Both the position numbers and the translations under genes were made by a program. The notes below the pieces were generated by a model, which saw only the letters and a program-made list of their open reading frames with translations, was not told where the DNA came from and ran no database searches. From NCBI GenBank assembly GCA_015680685.1, contig MNCI01002015.1, forward strand, positions 187,478-217,118: a DNA stretch of 29,641 nucleotides, read 5' to 3'. Positions 18,802-28,529 of the stretch are shown here, piece after piece; the first letter of the stretch is position 1; each line of letters starts with the position of its first letter. This stretch comes from Gnetum montanum. Taxonomy: Eukaryota > Streptophyta > Gnetopsida > Gnetales > Gnetaceae.

Positions 18802-20620
18802 AGATCTCACATCCACCATCATCATTTGTGTCAGAGTCCACAGCCTCATCGGAGATAGGAATTTTCCCCTTACCCTTGTTATGTGCAGGGCTTGAATTTC
18901 TCCGCTTTATCTTACCTTTGTCACTACTTCATTTCTCCTTAGACTCTTCTATGATTTTCAAGATACTTTCAAGTCTTGAGTCTAAGGAATCCCACAACTG
19001 ATCTACCTTAGTCGATACTTCAGTCGTTAGTTTTTGGATCGGCAAGGTTTTCCGATTCACCAACTCTTCGAGTGGTAACTCATCCTCCTCATCACAAAAT
19101 TTCACTCCTTTCTTTCGAAGGGAGGGATCGCGGTTGTATTCTTCTGCACTTTCCCTCTTGCGTAGCTCACCTTCTTCTTTTGCTACTTGTTCCAACAAGC
19201 TATGTACTTATTGGGCTCTAAGTTGTGAGAGTCTCTCTTGGGCATAAGTCCCAAGGGTTCTTCTAGTTTCATGCCTTAGCCCATCCACAATGTGGCATAG
19301 TTGATCCCGTTGAGCGTATCCATGGCCCAGGCAATGATGTAACAATGTGTAGTAGCAGGTCATGGTAGCATCCAAGGGTTCATAAGTACCTTGTTTCCAG
19401 CCTTGGATCTGCTTACACAAATTGGAGACTCTGAAGTACGTCTGATATTTATCGTTGAAGAGTTCTAGCATCGTACTCCACCTCCTGATGGTTTCTGGTT
19501 CTAAGGACCGATACCAACTCTCTACTTCTTTAGTGAGTGTCCTTGGAAACAAATTAAGCTTTTTCCACTCATTTTCTATATTCTGCAAGGCACAGGCATC
19601 GTGGAATGCCTGTAAATGATGCTGCGAATCAGCGTTGTATCCTCCTTCAAAACGTGGGATATTGTTCATGTCTAAATGCTTGATCCAACTATCCTTTTGG
19701 TGCCTTGTTGAAATCCTAGCAGCCTTAGTTATGTCAAGCATACTTTGGGTTGCGAGTAGGGGCTCATCATGATCATCTCTTTCATGATGCTTGTGATGTC
19801 TTTGTTGTTCCCTACTCTCCCTATGTCCTTGCCCTTGTCCTCTCTCTCGACTTTCCCGTCGAGGTCTTTCATCTTTCCTACCTCTATCCTCACCGTTATG
19901 TTCATGGTGGCTGCGCCCAGATGTGGAAGGAGAGGGTGAGAGATGAGATGAAGGAGAAGAAGAAGGGGAACCATCGCCATGGCGATGTTTCTTGCCTTCT
20001 CATCTACTGCTTTGACCCCAATCATTATGATGATCTAAGTGCCCGTCCTTAGCATGAGTGGTTGTTCCTTCTATGAACAGTTGATGTTCACGGGGGTTAG
20101 AACTAGTGTTATGTATCGTTGAGTGTAGGTTTTGATACCCAACCTCCTCACCGTCATTAGGGGGAAAAACATCATTTGCTAAAGAACCTGTTATAAGGGG
20201 TTCCTCATCTCCTATTTCACTAAGGACGTGCAAACCCTTGCCCTTCAAATGTGTATGTTGGCTCTCCTGCCTTAAGTCCCTCATACATTGTGCGTCTGTG
20301 GGATGATAATTCCTCATATAAAAGTCTTCCGCAACGTATTTAGCAAATAATTCTATCATGCTAATATGTGCTAAAGCACGAAAGAGCATGTTAGGGACTG
20401 ATTGGTCTGGGGGTAACACGATGTTACCTTGCAGATCTCTCCATCGCAATTGTTTGTCTTGATGGAGGATAAAGGTAAAGTTTGGAATATACTCATCGAG
20501 ATGAGTATAGACTATCCGGTATTGTTTAGGACTTGGCTGATTTCAGCTATGTGTTTTTGACTGCCGACTATTTCGTGTATTATCCTTAGGCGGTAAGTTG
20601 CTTTTGTTAGAAGAAGACAT
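18802..20620 (-). pseudogene. gag: inner element gag, near-intact frame with four stops
   Basis: The start is ATG at 20620 (MSSSNKSN), about 125 bases after the primer-binding site; copy C begins with the same MSSS at 25912. One frame runs to the gap, about 606 codons: an N-terminal domain (YRIVYTHLDEYIPNFTFIL, LPPDQSVPNMLFRALAHIS), a basic/Ser/Arg-rich hinge (20020-19760), the Retrotrans_gag domain at 19741-19208 (RFEGGYNADSQHHLQAFHDA, WYRSLEPETIRRWSTM, DQLCHIVDGLRHETRR), and a charged segment with GELRKRESAEEYNRD up to DGGCEI. Four stops interrupt it: three TGA in contexts fitting Arg CGA, and one TAA fitting Gln CAA. Gag forms the particle and packages RNA. The lack of frameshifts suggests it decayed less than A, B or C. 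Confidence 0.9.
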
Positions 20621-20745
20621 TGTTATCGGTGTGCTAATTCACCGTTATATAAATTCTTGTTTAATTAATTAACCTGAAGGTTCATTTAGGCTCCCAATGA
20701 TGTGAGTGATATCCTTTATGTTCTATTCGGTGCACAAACACCTAG

Positions 20746-20763
20746 TCCCCGGCAACGGCACCA
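20746..20763 (-). promoter_or_regulatory. primer-binding site, tRNA-Asp type
   Basis: The plus strand reads TCCCCGGCAACGGCACCA, which is the 3' end of plant tRNA-Asp (TCCCCGGCAACGGCGCCA) with one G-to-A change at a CpG. It lies one base from the 5' LTR end at 20765, as required for first-strand priming. Athila/Calypso elements are known to use this tRNA. Confidence 0.92.
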
Positions 20764-21531
20764 ATGATGAGTGGCGAGATACCCCTACACTCAACCATAT
20801 GAATACGAGCTTAGCACGCACGATCCGGTTGAACTCCATAGACTAAGTGCCTACATGCCTCTTGGAACACTTAGGGTTAATTATTCGTTGTCTTCCCAGA
20901 CTTACTTGTAGTTGTCACGGTGTATGGTTAAGCAAGTCTGAGGTATATGATTTTTATAGTCTTTAATGTTTTTATGTCTTCTATGCTAACAGGGTGAAGG
21001 GTTGAGAAACTAAATACTAACTCTAACTAATGAACTAAGTCTAATTTACCTAGTATCTACATCCGTTCCCACTTACCGTACACACCTTGAACCGATGCAA
21101 CTGTGGTTACCAAACGCTAATCATTGCTGGGATCGCATGCGTAACGCATGTGCTCGAAGTGGTCGTACTGATGCACTTAACTAGGAGGAAAGGGTTGAGA
21201 GGATCTAAGTGCGATGAGCATCCATTCCTTGATTATCTGTACACATCCTTAAATGCTCGTTATCAAGTCGTACTCATTCCGCGTTACTAGGAGAAAATAA
21301 TAAATAACATGTACTAAAATCCTATTCTATGCACTGCAAGGTTTATCCAAGAAGCTCGTATTTATTTCCGTACACAACTTGTGTTCAGGTACAATGTTGC
21401 TCGAATAAAGATCCGTTCACTTTAGGACTCCTACTGCAGGCACATGGAAAATATTCTATCTCTGGAGTGATCAATTGCCAGAGTTTCCCTACTTCTAGCC
21501 TATGATTAAGAAACAAGGGAGAGCTGCCTCT

Positions 21532-21539
21532 TATTTATA
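21532..21539 (-). promoter_or_regulatory. TATA box of the 5' LTR (inner element)
   Basis: TATAAATA on the minus strand, downstream of the palindrome array in the LTR that would drive transcription of gag-protease. Conserved in the other two LTRs. Confidence 0.72.
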
Positions 21540-21557
21540 GATATGATAGCGGACTGC

Positions 21558-21645
21558 GATATCGTGTACGCGATATGGCAGGGGAAGACGCGATATCGCG
21601 GCGGACACGATATCGCGTACGCAATATTGCGGCCCATGCGATATT
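21558..21645. repeat. palindrome array in the 5' LTR U3
   Basis: Six sites: GATATC at 21558, 21592 and 21609, with GATATG at 21572, AATATT at 21623 and GATATT at 21640. Spacings are 14, 20, 17, 14 and 17 bp. One unit fewer than in the 3' LTR, and three of the six cores have decayed. Confidence 0.85.
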
Positions 21646-21656
21646 GCATCCCATCA

Positions 21657-21661
21657 CTAAG
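21657..21661. repeat. target-site duplication CTAAG (right)
   Basis: Partner of 14363-14367; see the inner element. Confidence 0.95.
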
Positions 21662-22440
21662 GAATGATTGAACATGTTTGACAATTTTTGGTTGGTAGGT
21701 TATTCCTTAGATAACCCTTATTTTCTCAAGGTCTACCTCAATTCCTTCTTGTAATATTCTATGCCCTAATAAAATGCCTTCTTAGACCATTAGGTGACCT
21801 TTTTGCCAATTGAGCTGCAAGTTGGTTTCAACACATTATTTTAGCACTTGCTCAAGGCTGTCCAGGGCTCACTCAAATGTAGCTCCATATGTGGAGAAGT
21901 CATCCATAAAGACTTCCACACCACTTCTGATTTGCTATTGAAAAATGCTCAAAACCAAGTGGTGGAATGTAGTAGGAGCATTGCATAGACCAAATGGCAT
22001 CTTGCGATATGCAAAAGTCCTCCAAGGACTCGTGAATGTTGTCTTCACCTAGTCCTCTGGTGCAATTTGAATTTGGTTATAGCCACTATAACCATTTAGA
22101 AAATTGTAATAGCAATGCCTAGATATTGTGTCTAGCATCTAATTAACAAAGGATAATGGAAAATGGTTCTCGAATGTTGCCATATTTAGCAGCTAAAAAT
22201 CAATGCAAACCTGCCACTTGCCTTTTTTCTTTGGCATAATCATGAGTGGACTAACCCACTCACTATCCACAATGGGATAAATAAACCTCACCTTGAGGAG
22301 TTGTTCAATTTCCTCTTTGATGACCTACTTTAGTTTGGGGTTCAATCGCCTCTGTGGCTGTCTCTTTGGCTTCATGGCCAGATCAATGTAGATATGATGC
22401 TGGAATATCCTAGGATCAATCCCTTTGAGTTCAAGATATG
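21662..22440 (-). pseudogene. pol: copy C reverse transcriptase domain
   Basis: Minus strand from about 22330: an RT reading with KKKGKWQV, the NQIQIAPED-like segment (near 22070), then ATFHHLV, VEVFMDDFSTYGATFE (catalytic FMDD intact, about 21896-21910), EQVLK, VDLEKIRVI and KHVQSFL ending at 21662. It continues at 14362 beyond the inner element. Stops appear as TAG or TAA in at least six places (for example FE-ALDSL, LK-CVETN, MV-EGILL), which fit CAA, AGA/CGA or CAA originals. Two Asp residues of the active site are retained, unlike copy A. Confidence 0.88.
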
Positions 22441-23300
22441 ACCAAGCAAAATCTATTGACCATTTTTCAACCACATTCAACAACATCATTTTTTTTCCTT
22501 AAAGCAATATTTTCATTGATTATGACCAGCTTCCTATTTTTTAAAAACACATATTCCATTCTAGTCAGTAGCGTTTTTAGTTCAAGGGGCTCTTGCTTAA
22601 CATTTTCAGGAATTTCCAACTCTCCCCAATAAGAATCATCATATGCCTCATCAAAGAGTTGATGATGAAATTGCTCTAGTTCATCCATGCCTACAACATA
22701 TGCGCATGTCAAGCTCTTAGTTGGTTCCATGCAAAGTATATTGCTCTCAGAATTAGTGGTTAGCCATTAGGTGCCCTCCTATTTTGTGGTTATTGCGTAT
22801 AGATACCTTTGGATTTTTTCTTCTGGTGCACATTACTTACATGCAGAAATATATGCTTGTTTCATGGCCTAGAGTTTTTACACACAATTACACCCTGTAT
22901 CACTGTACATGGTGCATGGAGCTTACTTCTTCTTGATCTTTCCAAATGCATTTTCTTTGGATATTTCTAGGGAAAGATCTTTGATGCTCATTCTTGCATT
23001 GACAGTGCTAAGCCATGCCCTTCCCATGATGATTAGAAAATCCCCTTTGCAGTTCTCCACCTTCATCACTAGGAAATCAGTAGGATAAGACCACCAATAG
23101 ATAGTCATCATAATGTCTTCCACCAATCCCAATGGAACAGTGATGAACTGGTCTGCCAATTCTAATATGATATTGCTCTTCTTGAGAGGAGGCAAGTTCC
23201 ATGTAGTGTACATCTCATGAAAAATTAAATTAACACTAGAACTTGAGTCGAGAAGAGCTTTGCATAGTTCATTTGCAGCAATCTACAAATAAATGAGAAG
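22441..23300 (-). pseudogene. pro: copy C protease and PR-RT tether
   Basis: The protease starts with KALLDSSSSVNLIFHEM (catalytic Asp codon at 23247-23249; DSS, so the Gly is lost by GGT to AGT). WNLPPLKKSN, ITVPLGLVEDIM, WSYPTDFLVMKV and FLIIMGRAWLSTVNARM follow, open from 23213 to 22924. After three stops the tether reads MEPTKSLTCAYVVGMDELEQ and KQEPLELKTLLTRMEYVFLK (22730-22467). This tether is also present in copy A (1425-1678) but largely missing from the inner element. Its conservation between A and C suggests a real structural role; no domain name is known to me. Confidence 0.85.
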
Positions 23301-23639
23301 ACTTTCAGGATCAGCTAGTTTCCTAGGAAGGTTTCTAACACAAATCCAATCAAATATAGTGTGAGTAAGCATCATAGTATGGATCCTAGATGGATTTTGG
23401 TTTGAAGGGGACTAGAAGGAATTTGATACAGAGGAAGATGGAGGAACAAGGTTTTCAACTACAAGTGTATTTAAGAGCTTAGGTGGATTCAGGGATCGAA
23501 AGAAAGATCTTTTTCTTAATCGAGTATTCACCCCACTTTGTTGATGAACTAGCTGTAGATTAACAACCCTAGTAGCATTGCATTGTCACGGTTGAGCTGG
23601 TAGTTCATCCTGCATAGGTGGAGCACATGATAGCTATGC

Positions 23640-25912
23640 AGTCAGAGGAGGAACATGTGTAGGAACAAGAGAAGGATAAGTATAAAATGTGGCATCCCTT
23701 CTTTCATGTGGAGAATGAGTTCGATAATAATCAGAAGGGTGGTAGTTAGATTGAAAAGTAGAAACATGACTAGAGGAGTCACATGGAGATAAGGGTTGAT
23801 GAGCATAATAACCATATGGATTAGGCAGTCGGTAAGGCTATTTCTACCTTGGTGGTGCCAAGACCCATGATTGTGGTTGTTACCACTATTAATATTACTC
23901 ATATGGTTACAATGGAGCTCCACTTGGATAGTATTGTTGTTGCTAGTGGAATTGCCTAAAATCACCTTGAGGATAAGGTAATCTTCTCGATGTTTGCCTT
24001 TGTGTTAGTCGTGGATTCAAAGCATACACCCCAAACTCCTGTAAATGTAACACTATGGGACAACATCTCTTAAGATGTTCATACTGACAGATGTTACATC
24101 CATCATCATTATCTAATTCACTTTCTGTAACTTCTTCTATTACAGCAATCTTGCCCTTACCTTTTTGATAGGCATGTTCAACTTCCTTGCCCTTCCTACA
24201 CTTAGGATCACTACCTTGTTGTTTGGACTCTTTGACAATTTTTAGAATAGCTTGAAATCTATTATCCATGGAGTCCCATAACTAATCAACCTTGGTTGTA
24301 ATTTTAGATTGAAATTTTTGAAGTGGCAAGGTTTTCCTATTCACCACCTCATCAAGTGCAGATTCTTCCTCACTATAACAGAATTAAACCTCCCTCTTGT
24401 CAATGGAAGGATCATGGTTATATTCTTCTGCACTTTCTCTTTTTCTTAATTCACTTTTCTCTTTAGCTACTTGCTCGATTAGTCTTTGTATCTAATGGAC
24501 ACTTAAGTTTGATAGTTGCCCTTGGGCATAGACACCAAGGGTTATTCTCATTTCTGATTGAAGCTTATCTCTAATGTGGCAAAGTTGATCTAGTTGAGAA
24601 TAACCATGGCTAGGACATTTGTGCATTAAGAAATAGTATTGTCTAATGGCGACATCCAAGGGTTCGTGTGTTCATTGTTTCCATCCTTAGATTTGCCTTC
24701 TTAAGTTGGACACTCTGGAGTATGTTTGATATTTATCATTAAAAAATTCAAGCATGGTACTCCATTGTCTGATAGAGTCCAGCCCTAAGGACTAGTACCA
24801 ATTCTCTACTTCTTTGATGAGTGTCCATGGGAACAACTTAAGTTTTTGCCACTCATTCTTTATGTTCTGCAAGGCACATGCATCTTGAAAATCTTGGAGA
24901 TGGTTTTGCATATCAGAGTTACATCCCCCTTCAAACTAAGAAATATTGTTCATGTCTAGCTTTTGATCTGACTATCCTTCACATCCCTTGTTGGAATTCG
25001 TATTGCCTTTGCAATATTGAGCATACTTTTTGTAGCAAGTAAAGGCTCATCAAGGTCATGATCATGGTGCCTACAATGCACTCTACTACCCCTTCATTCA
25101 TGATGATGTGCCTCTCTTGAATGTCTGTGTCCTTGATCTTGTCTTTCCCAATGGTCCCTTCGATCATTTTAGTCCTTTCAATCATTTTGATCACCTCCAT
25201 CATGGTCTTGCCTCTTGAAGTTGTGGTTAGAGCTAAAAGAAGAAGAAGAAGTTGATGAAGGTGAAGAGGAAAGAGAATTAGCATCATCACAGTGCCTGCT
25301 ACCACCTCTTCGGCAATCATGACCATGATCACAATCTTGTTTTTTGTCTGCATCCCTGCCTTGACTTGCCCCTCTAGATCCTTCTTTGTCATTGAATCCA
25401 TTCTTACCAAAACTAGGATTGTGAATTGTGGATTGCAAGTTTTGGTTTTGACCTCCCTCACCAAAGTCAAAGAGAGGAATTTCACTAAATGGAAAACCCC
25501 TAGAGAGGGGTTCTCCACCATCTTTTTGGTTTAGCAAGAATGAAGAATCATTAAATCTTTTTCCCTTCATAGATTCATAATGTTGCTCTAGCTGTTGATC
25601 TTGTAGACATTGTGCCTCAATGGGATGATAATCCTTGGAATTAGTATCTTGCACAACATACTCAGCATAACGTTCTTAGAGATCCCATTGTATAAGAATT
25701 TAATGGAGCATTGCAGGAACAGATCGATTGGGTGATAACACAATGTTTTCCTCCATGTCACACCACTGTAGCTGTTCATCTTGATGTAGGATGAAGGTGA
25801 AATTGGGTACATACTCATCAGGATGAGCATATACCACTTGATATTGTGGAGGCACTAGCTAATGAGCTCCATTAGACTTGGGTGAAGAAGCACTCCTATG
25901 AGAAGAAGACAT
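23640..25912 (-). pseudogene. gag: copy C gag
   Basis: ATG at 25912 (MSSSHRSAS), one frame to about 25178 (DEYVPNFTFIL, DYHPIEAQCLQDQ, a Ser-rich and His/Arg/Asp-rich hinge), then frame changes through the Retrotrans_gag domain (about 24960-24500). The C-terminal part from 24269 to 23943 is in another frame and includes ILKIVKESKQQGSD, EEVTESELDND and the candidate knuckle CNICQYEHLKRCC, complete here as CX2CX3HX4C. A Q/P-rich linker then continues to about 23640. Many stops. Several plus-strand ORFs in the area (for example 25292-25534) are shadows. Confidence 0.85.
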
Positions 25913-26053
25913 TTTCAATTAGATGATAAAAACATAGTGTGCTTTTAAATTTTGTTGTACTTATTCTAAAATATGATATGATTATGAGGTTCATTCTAAC
26001 AATTTTAAATGATTTCTACTAAATCATAGATAGTGCACAAAACAACTAAAAGA

Positions 26054-26071
26054 TCCCTAGCAACAACACCA
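26054..26071 (-). promoter_or_regulatory. decayed tRNA-Asp primer-binding site of copy C
   Basis: TCCCTAGCAACAACACCA on the plus strand matches the tRNA-Asp 3' end at 13 of 18 positions. All five differences are C to T or G to A. It lies one base from the LTR boundary at 26073. Confidence 0.82.
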
Positions 26072-26808
26072 ATGATGAGTGGTGAGGTAAACCTACGCCC
26101 AACCATAAGAATCACTAAGGTGTTTATGTGTGATCTGGTTATATTCTGTGGACCTATAGTTCTCTAGTGCACTAGTTTCTCTAGGAAGTGATTTGGGTGT
26201 TGAGAACATTTGTTGTCTTCCCAACTACACTTGTGAAGCTCAAGGGTATGGTTTAAGTGTAATTAAGGTACATGATTTTTCTCATTTTATGTTTTATAAG
26301 TTTAATCACCTACATCAAGAATGAAAGGTAGAGTAATTTAAGATCTAATTCATTTACTGCCTAGCTAGCCTAACACAAGTACCTATCCCACTTTTCTGGA
26401 CACATTCTAAATACATATAGTGCTGCTGGGCTACTAAACGTTAACGTTGATAGGTTACCAAGCACTATATGTATGCTTGAAGTGGTCGTGCTTATGTTCA
26501 TTAACAACTGGAAATTAATTGCTTAATTTAAATGCATTAAAGTAAAGTGCATGAAAGTAAAGTGCATTAAAGGAAATATTAATCTATTCTCAGTGCTGCA
26601 AGGATTATCAAAAGGGTTCATTTTTATTCCCATCACACTGCTGCCCTTAGGTATGTTAGTGTTCAAACAAAGATTCATACACACCTAGACTCTTGCACTG
26701 GGTACTCAGAAAATATTCTAACTTTGGAGAGAACAAACTACAAGAGCTTCACTAACTATGACAAAAATCGATAAAAAAATCTATCTCAAATTGTGATCCC
26801 AAGTGCTA

Positions 26809-26816
26809 TATTTATA
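26809..26816 (-). promoter_or_regulatory. TATA box of copy C LTR
   Basis: TATAAATA on the minus strand, same context (downstream of the repeat array) as in the inner element LTRs. Confidence 0.65.
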
Positions 26817-26862
26817 GGCCAGCATATACCCTGCAATATTGGATAGCTGACATCATGTCCTG

Positions 26863-26946
26863 GGCTCCGACATTGTATACCTAATGTCAAGGCTCCAATA
26901 TCGCATACCCAATGTCGAGGCTTTGATATTGGGTATCCGATATCGA
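26863..26946. repeat. three tandem 28-bp units with inverted arms (copy C U3)
   Basis: Units at 26863-26890, 26891-26918 and 26919-26946, all beginning GGCTCC or GGCTTT. Each contains two facing half-sites, for example GACATT...AATGTC in the first and GATATT...GATATC in the third. Position in the LTR corresponds to the 17-bp array of the inner element. Confidence 0.88.
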
Positions 26947-26971
26947 AGCATGCCAAAAACATGATTCATCA

Positions 26972-28284
26972 AAAATAAATGCAAAGAATCATTAGTGTGG
27001 GCTTAGAGGATTAGAAAACAAATGTTTCATATAGTATAGGGTAGGGGTGTTAAACCCACATGTTTCGTATAGTTATTTATTTTATCATGTTATACAGATG
27101 CACAATTTGGTACCCCCTTGCATATTTCTATTAGACTGTAATTTATTTCCTCTAGAAGCAAAAGCTATTTGTTAGTTTGTTACATATGCTTAAAATGACA
27201 AAAATAGAGCATATTAAATTTTCTAAAGTAGTTCTCGAAGGCACAAAAGAGCATGGATGGTATTTCTAGGTGATACAATAGTTGAAGACTTGGAATTGAT
27301 ATCTAATTGAAGGAAATATTATTTCCATGAGGAATAATTTGATATTTTATTAATAAAGGTTATTTAAAGTTAACTTTCATATCTTCGTATTTTTACTGTA
27401 CATCTTGTTCATGTTTTATCAATTTTCAAATTAAAACATAGTCACATAGAACGTTCACTTTGGAACTCTTTGGACTTTTTGGTTTAATTTAATATTTTGT
27501 ACCCCAACGGAGTCTAGAGAGAAGGGTAAGGCGATTCATGTTAATCATGCTAAAAACATAAGGTACATTATGTATATGAACATAGTACCTCATGCCCTAC
27601 ATCTCCTTTCCTTTCTTACCATTCCATTTCACTAAATTATTATAAATCATTATTTCTATGTTATGGATTTGTACAAATGACTAATGAACATTCTTTTGAT
27701 TTGCATTTTTTGTTGAAATTAAATTGCTAGGGTGACTATGGACATCTTCATTAATGGTTATCCAAGGGTAAAAAGGTAGGAGTGTGTTATGTGGAGGAAC
27801 TACTTGGATAACTCTCATTGATGTGGGTTACATTTTCATTAGAAAAGCGTTAAGATCCTATGTAGCTTATTTTGATCTTGAAATTCTTTAATTTTGCCTT
27901 TCAAAACATTACCCTATAAACATAAAACATTATATTTTGAAAATCTTATATCAACATGTATCAAAGTTGTAATTTAGTTGTGAAAGAGAAGAAATTACAA
28001 GTTTTTTCAAACTTTCTTACCATTTTATATCAATGCATGTGCATTGAGTGGCTAAGAAGGTATTTGGCCATGAAATGCTAGCATAGATTTTGTGGATGCA
28101 TATAAATCAATTCATTTATATGCCAATGTAATGTCCATCTTGGCTTATAAATTTACATGGTAGGATAAGAGAAATAAGTTAGTTATATATAGTCCACTGT
28201 AGCCCAAGTGTTTTTTTAAATGATTTCGTAGTAGTCAGCAAGTTCCCACAATTGAATTAGTTGTCAAAGAGTGAAAGAGCAGGC
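26972..28284. other. AT-rich stretch with no recognisable feature
   Basis: About 1.3 kb right of copy C. No ORF above about 60 codons, no retroelement motif, no tRNA or other RNA gene could be seen. A small repeated phrase (TGTTTCATATAG at about 27023 and TGTTTCGTATAG at about 27061) is the only internal structure noticed. This may be the sequence copy C inserted into. Confidence 0.6.
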
Positions 28285-28526
28285 TTATTTGATTAAACGA
28301 TGTCATCTATGTGAGTGCTACAAAATAAGATCCACGTTTATTCTCTTGAATATTTTTTGTTGTTTAGCTAATTTAGAAGCACGATTACTATATTATTTGA
28401 TTAAACGATATCACCTATGTGAGTGCTACAAAATAAGATCCACATTTATTCTCTTGAATATTTTTTGTTGTTTAGCTAATTTGGAAGCACGATTACTATA
28501 TTATTTGATTAAACGATATCACCTAC
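28285..28526. repeat. 108-bp tandem duplication plus partial third copy
   Basis: Units start with TTATTTGATTAAACGAT at 28285, 28393 and 28501, a period of 108 bp; the third copy stops at about 28526. The first two units differ at about four positions. Because 108 is a multiple of three, an open frame (28271-28552) runs through both, reading YLIKRYHLCECYKIRSTF in each. The peptide matches nothing I know, so coding is doubtful. The array lies just left of the LINE fragment. Confidence 0.9.
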
Positions 28527-28529
28527 CAG

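Larger units (their letters stand above)
14368..21656 (-). mobile_element. complete non-autonomous gag-protease LTR retrotransposon (inner element)
   Basis: A full structural unit: LTRs at 20765-21656 (5') and 14368-15280 (3'), TGATG...CATCA ends, CTAAG on both sides, a primer-binding site at 20746-20763, gag from 20620, and protease ending at 17592. After protease there is about 0.15 kb of remnant and then the post-pol spacer (17434 onward). No RT, RNase H or integrase motif is found in 15281-17590 on either strand. Most of the third ORF is missing too. The two LTRs are about 90% identical by eye, so it is not recent. It resembles the plant TR-GAG class of gag-only elements but keeps a protease. 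Mobilisation would have depended on proteins from a full-length relative (inference). Confidence 0.9.
20765..21656 (-). mobile_element. 5' LTR of the inner element (892 bp)
   Basis: Bounded by TGATG at 20765 (next to the primer-binding site) and CATCA at 21652-21656 (next to CTAAG). Colinear with 14368-15280. On the minus strand it begins with the palindrome array, then TATAAATA (21539-21532), then the transcribed part. The ORF at 21087-21290 is a chance reading. Confidence 0.95.
13456..26971 (-). mobile_element. Athila-like Ty3/gypsy retrotransposon, copy C (outer, interrupted)
   Basis: Read on the minus strand from 26971: LTR (26971-26073), primer-binding site (26071-26054), gag from 25912, protease near 23249, PR-RT tether, RT to 21662. 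The inner element and one copy of its CTAAG duplication then intervene. RT end, RNase H and the start of integrase follow from 14362 to 13456. There the chromovirus LTR cuts in, and the rest of integrase, the 3' end and the 3' LTR are gone. It is an older copy than the inner element, which sits inside it. All coding parts have stops, although the RT box FMDD and the zinc knuckle are preserved. Confidence 0.88.
26073..26971 (-). mobile_element. 5' LTR of copy C (899 bp)
   Basis: TGATG at 26073 and CATCA at 26967-26971 mirror the inner element's LTR ends, and similar blocks run through it (GGTTAAGTGTAATTAAGGTA region, GAAGTGGTCGTGCTTATG region). It carries TATAAATA at 26816-26809 (minus) and a palindrome-bearing tandem repeat at 26863-26946. 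The flank is AAAAT at 26972-26976; its partner is not in the window because the 3' end of copy C is gone. Confidence 0.88.

Noticed and set aside
18415-18895. Several ORFs of 120-160 codons on both strands
   Set aside because: Their length comes from the 261-bp N run.
19750-20052. Plus-strand ORF of 100 codons
   Set aside because: Antisense to the Arg/Ser-rich hinge of inner gag, which reads well on the minus strand.
20746-20763. A tRNA-Asp gene fragment
   Set aside because: Only the last 18 bases of the tRNA match, and they lie one base from an LTR end; this is a primer-binding site.
26972-28284. Possible host gene in the AT-rich stretch
   Set aside because: No long ORF, splice-consistent exon series or known motif could be seen on either strand.
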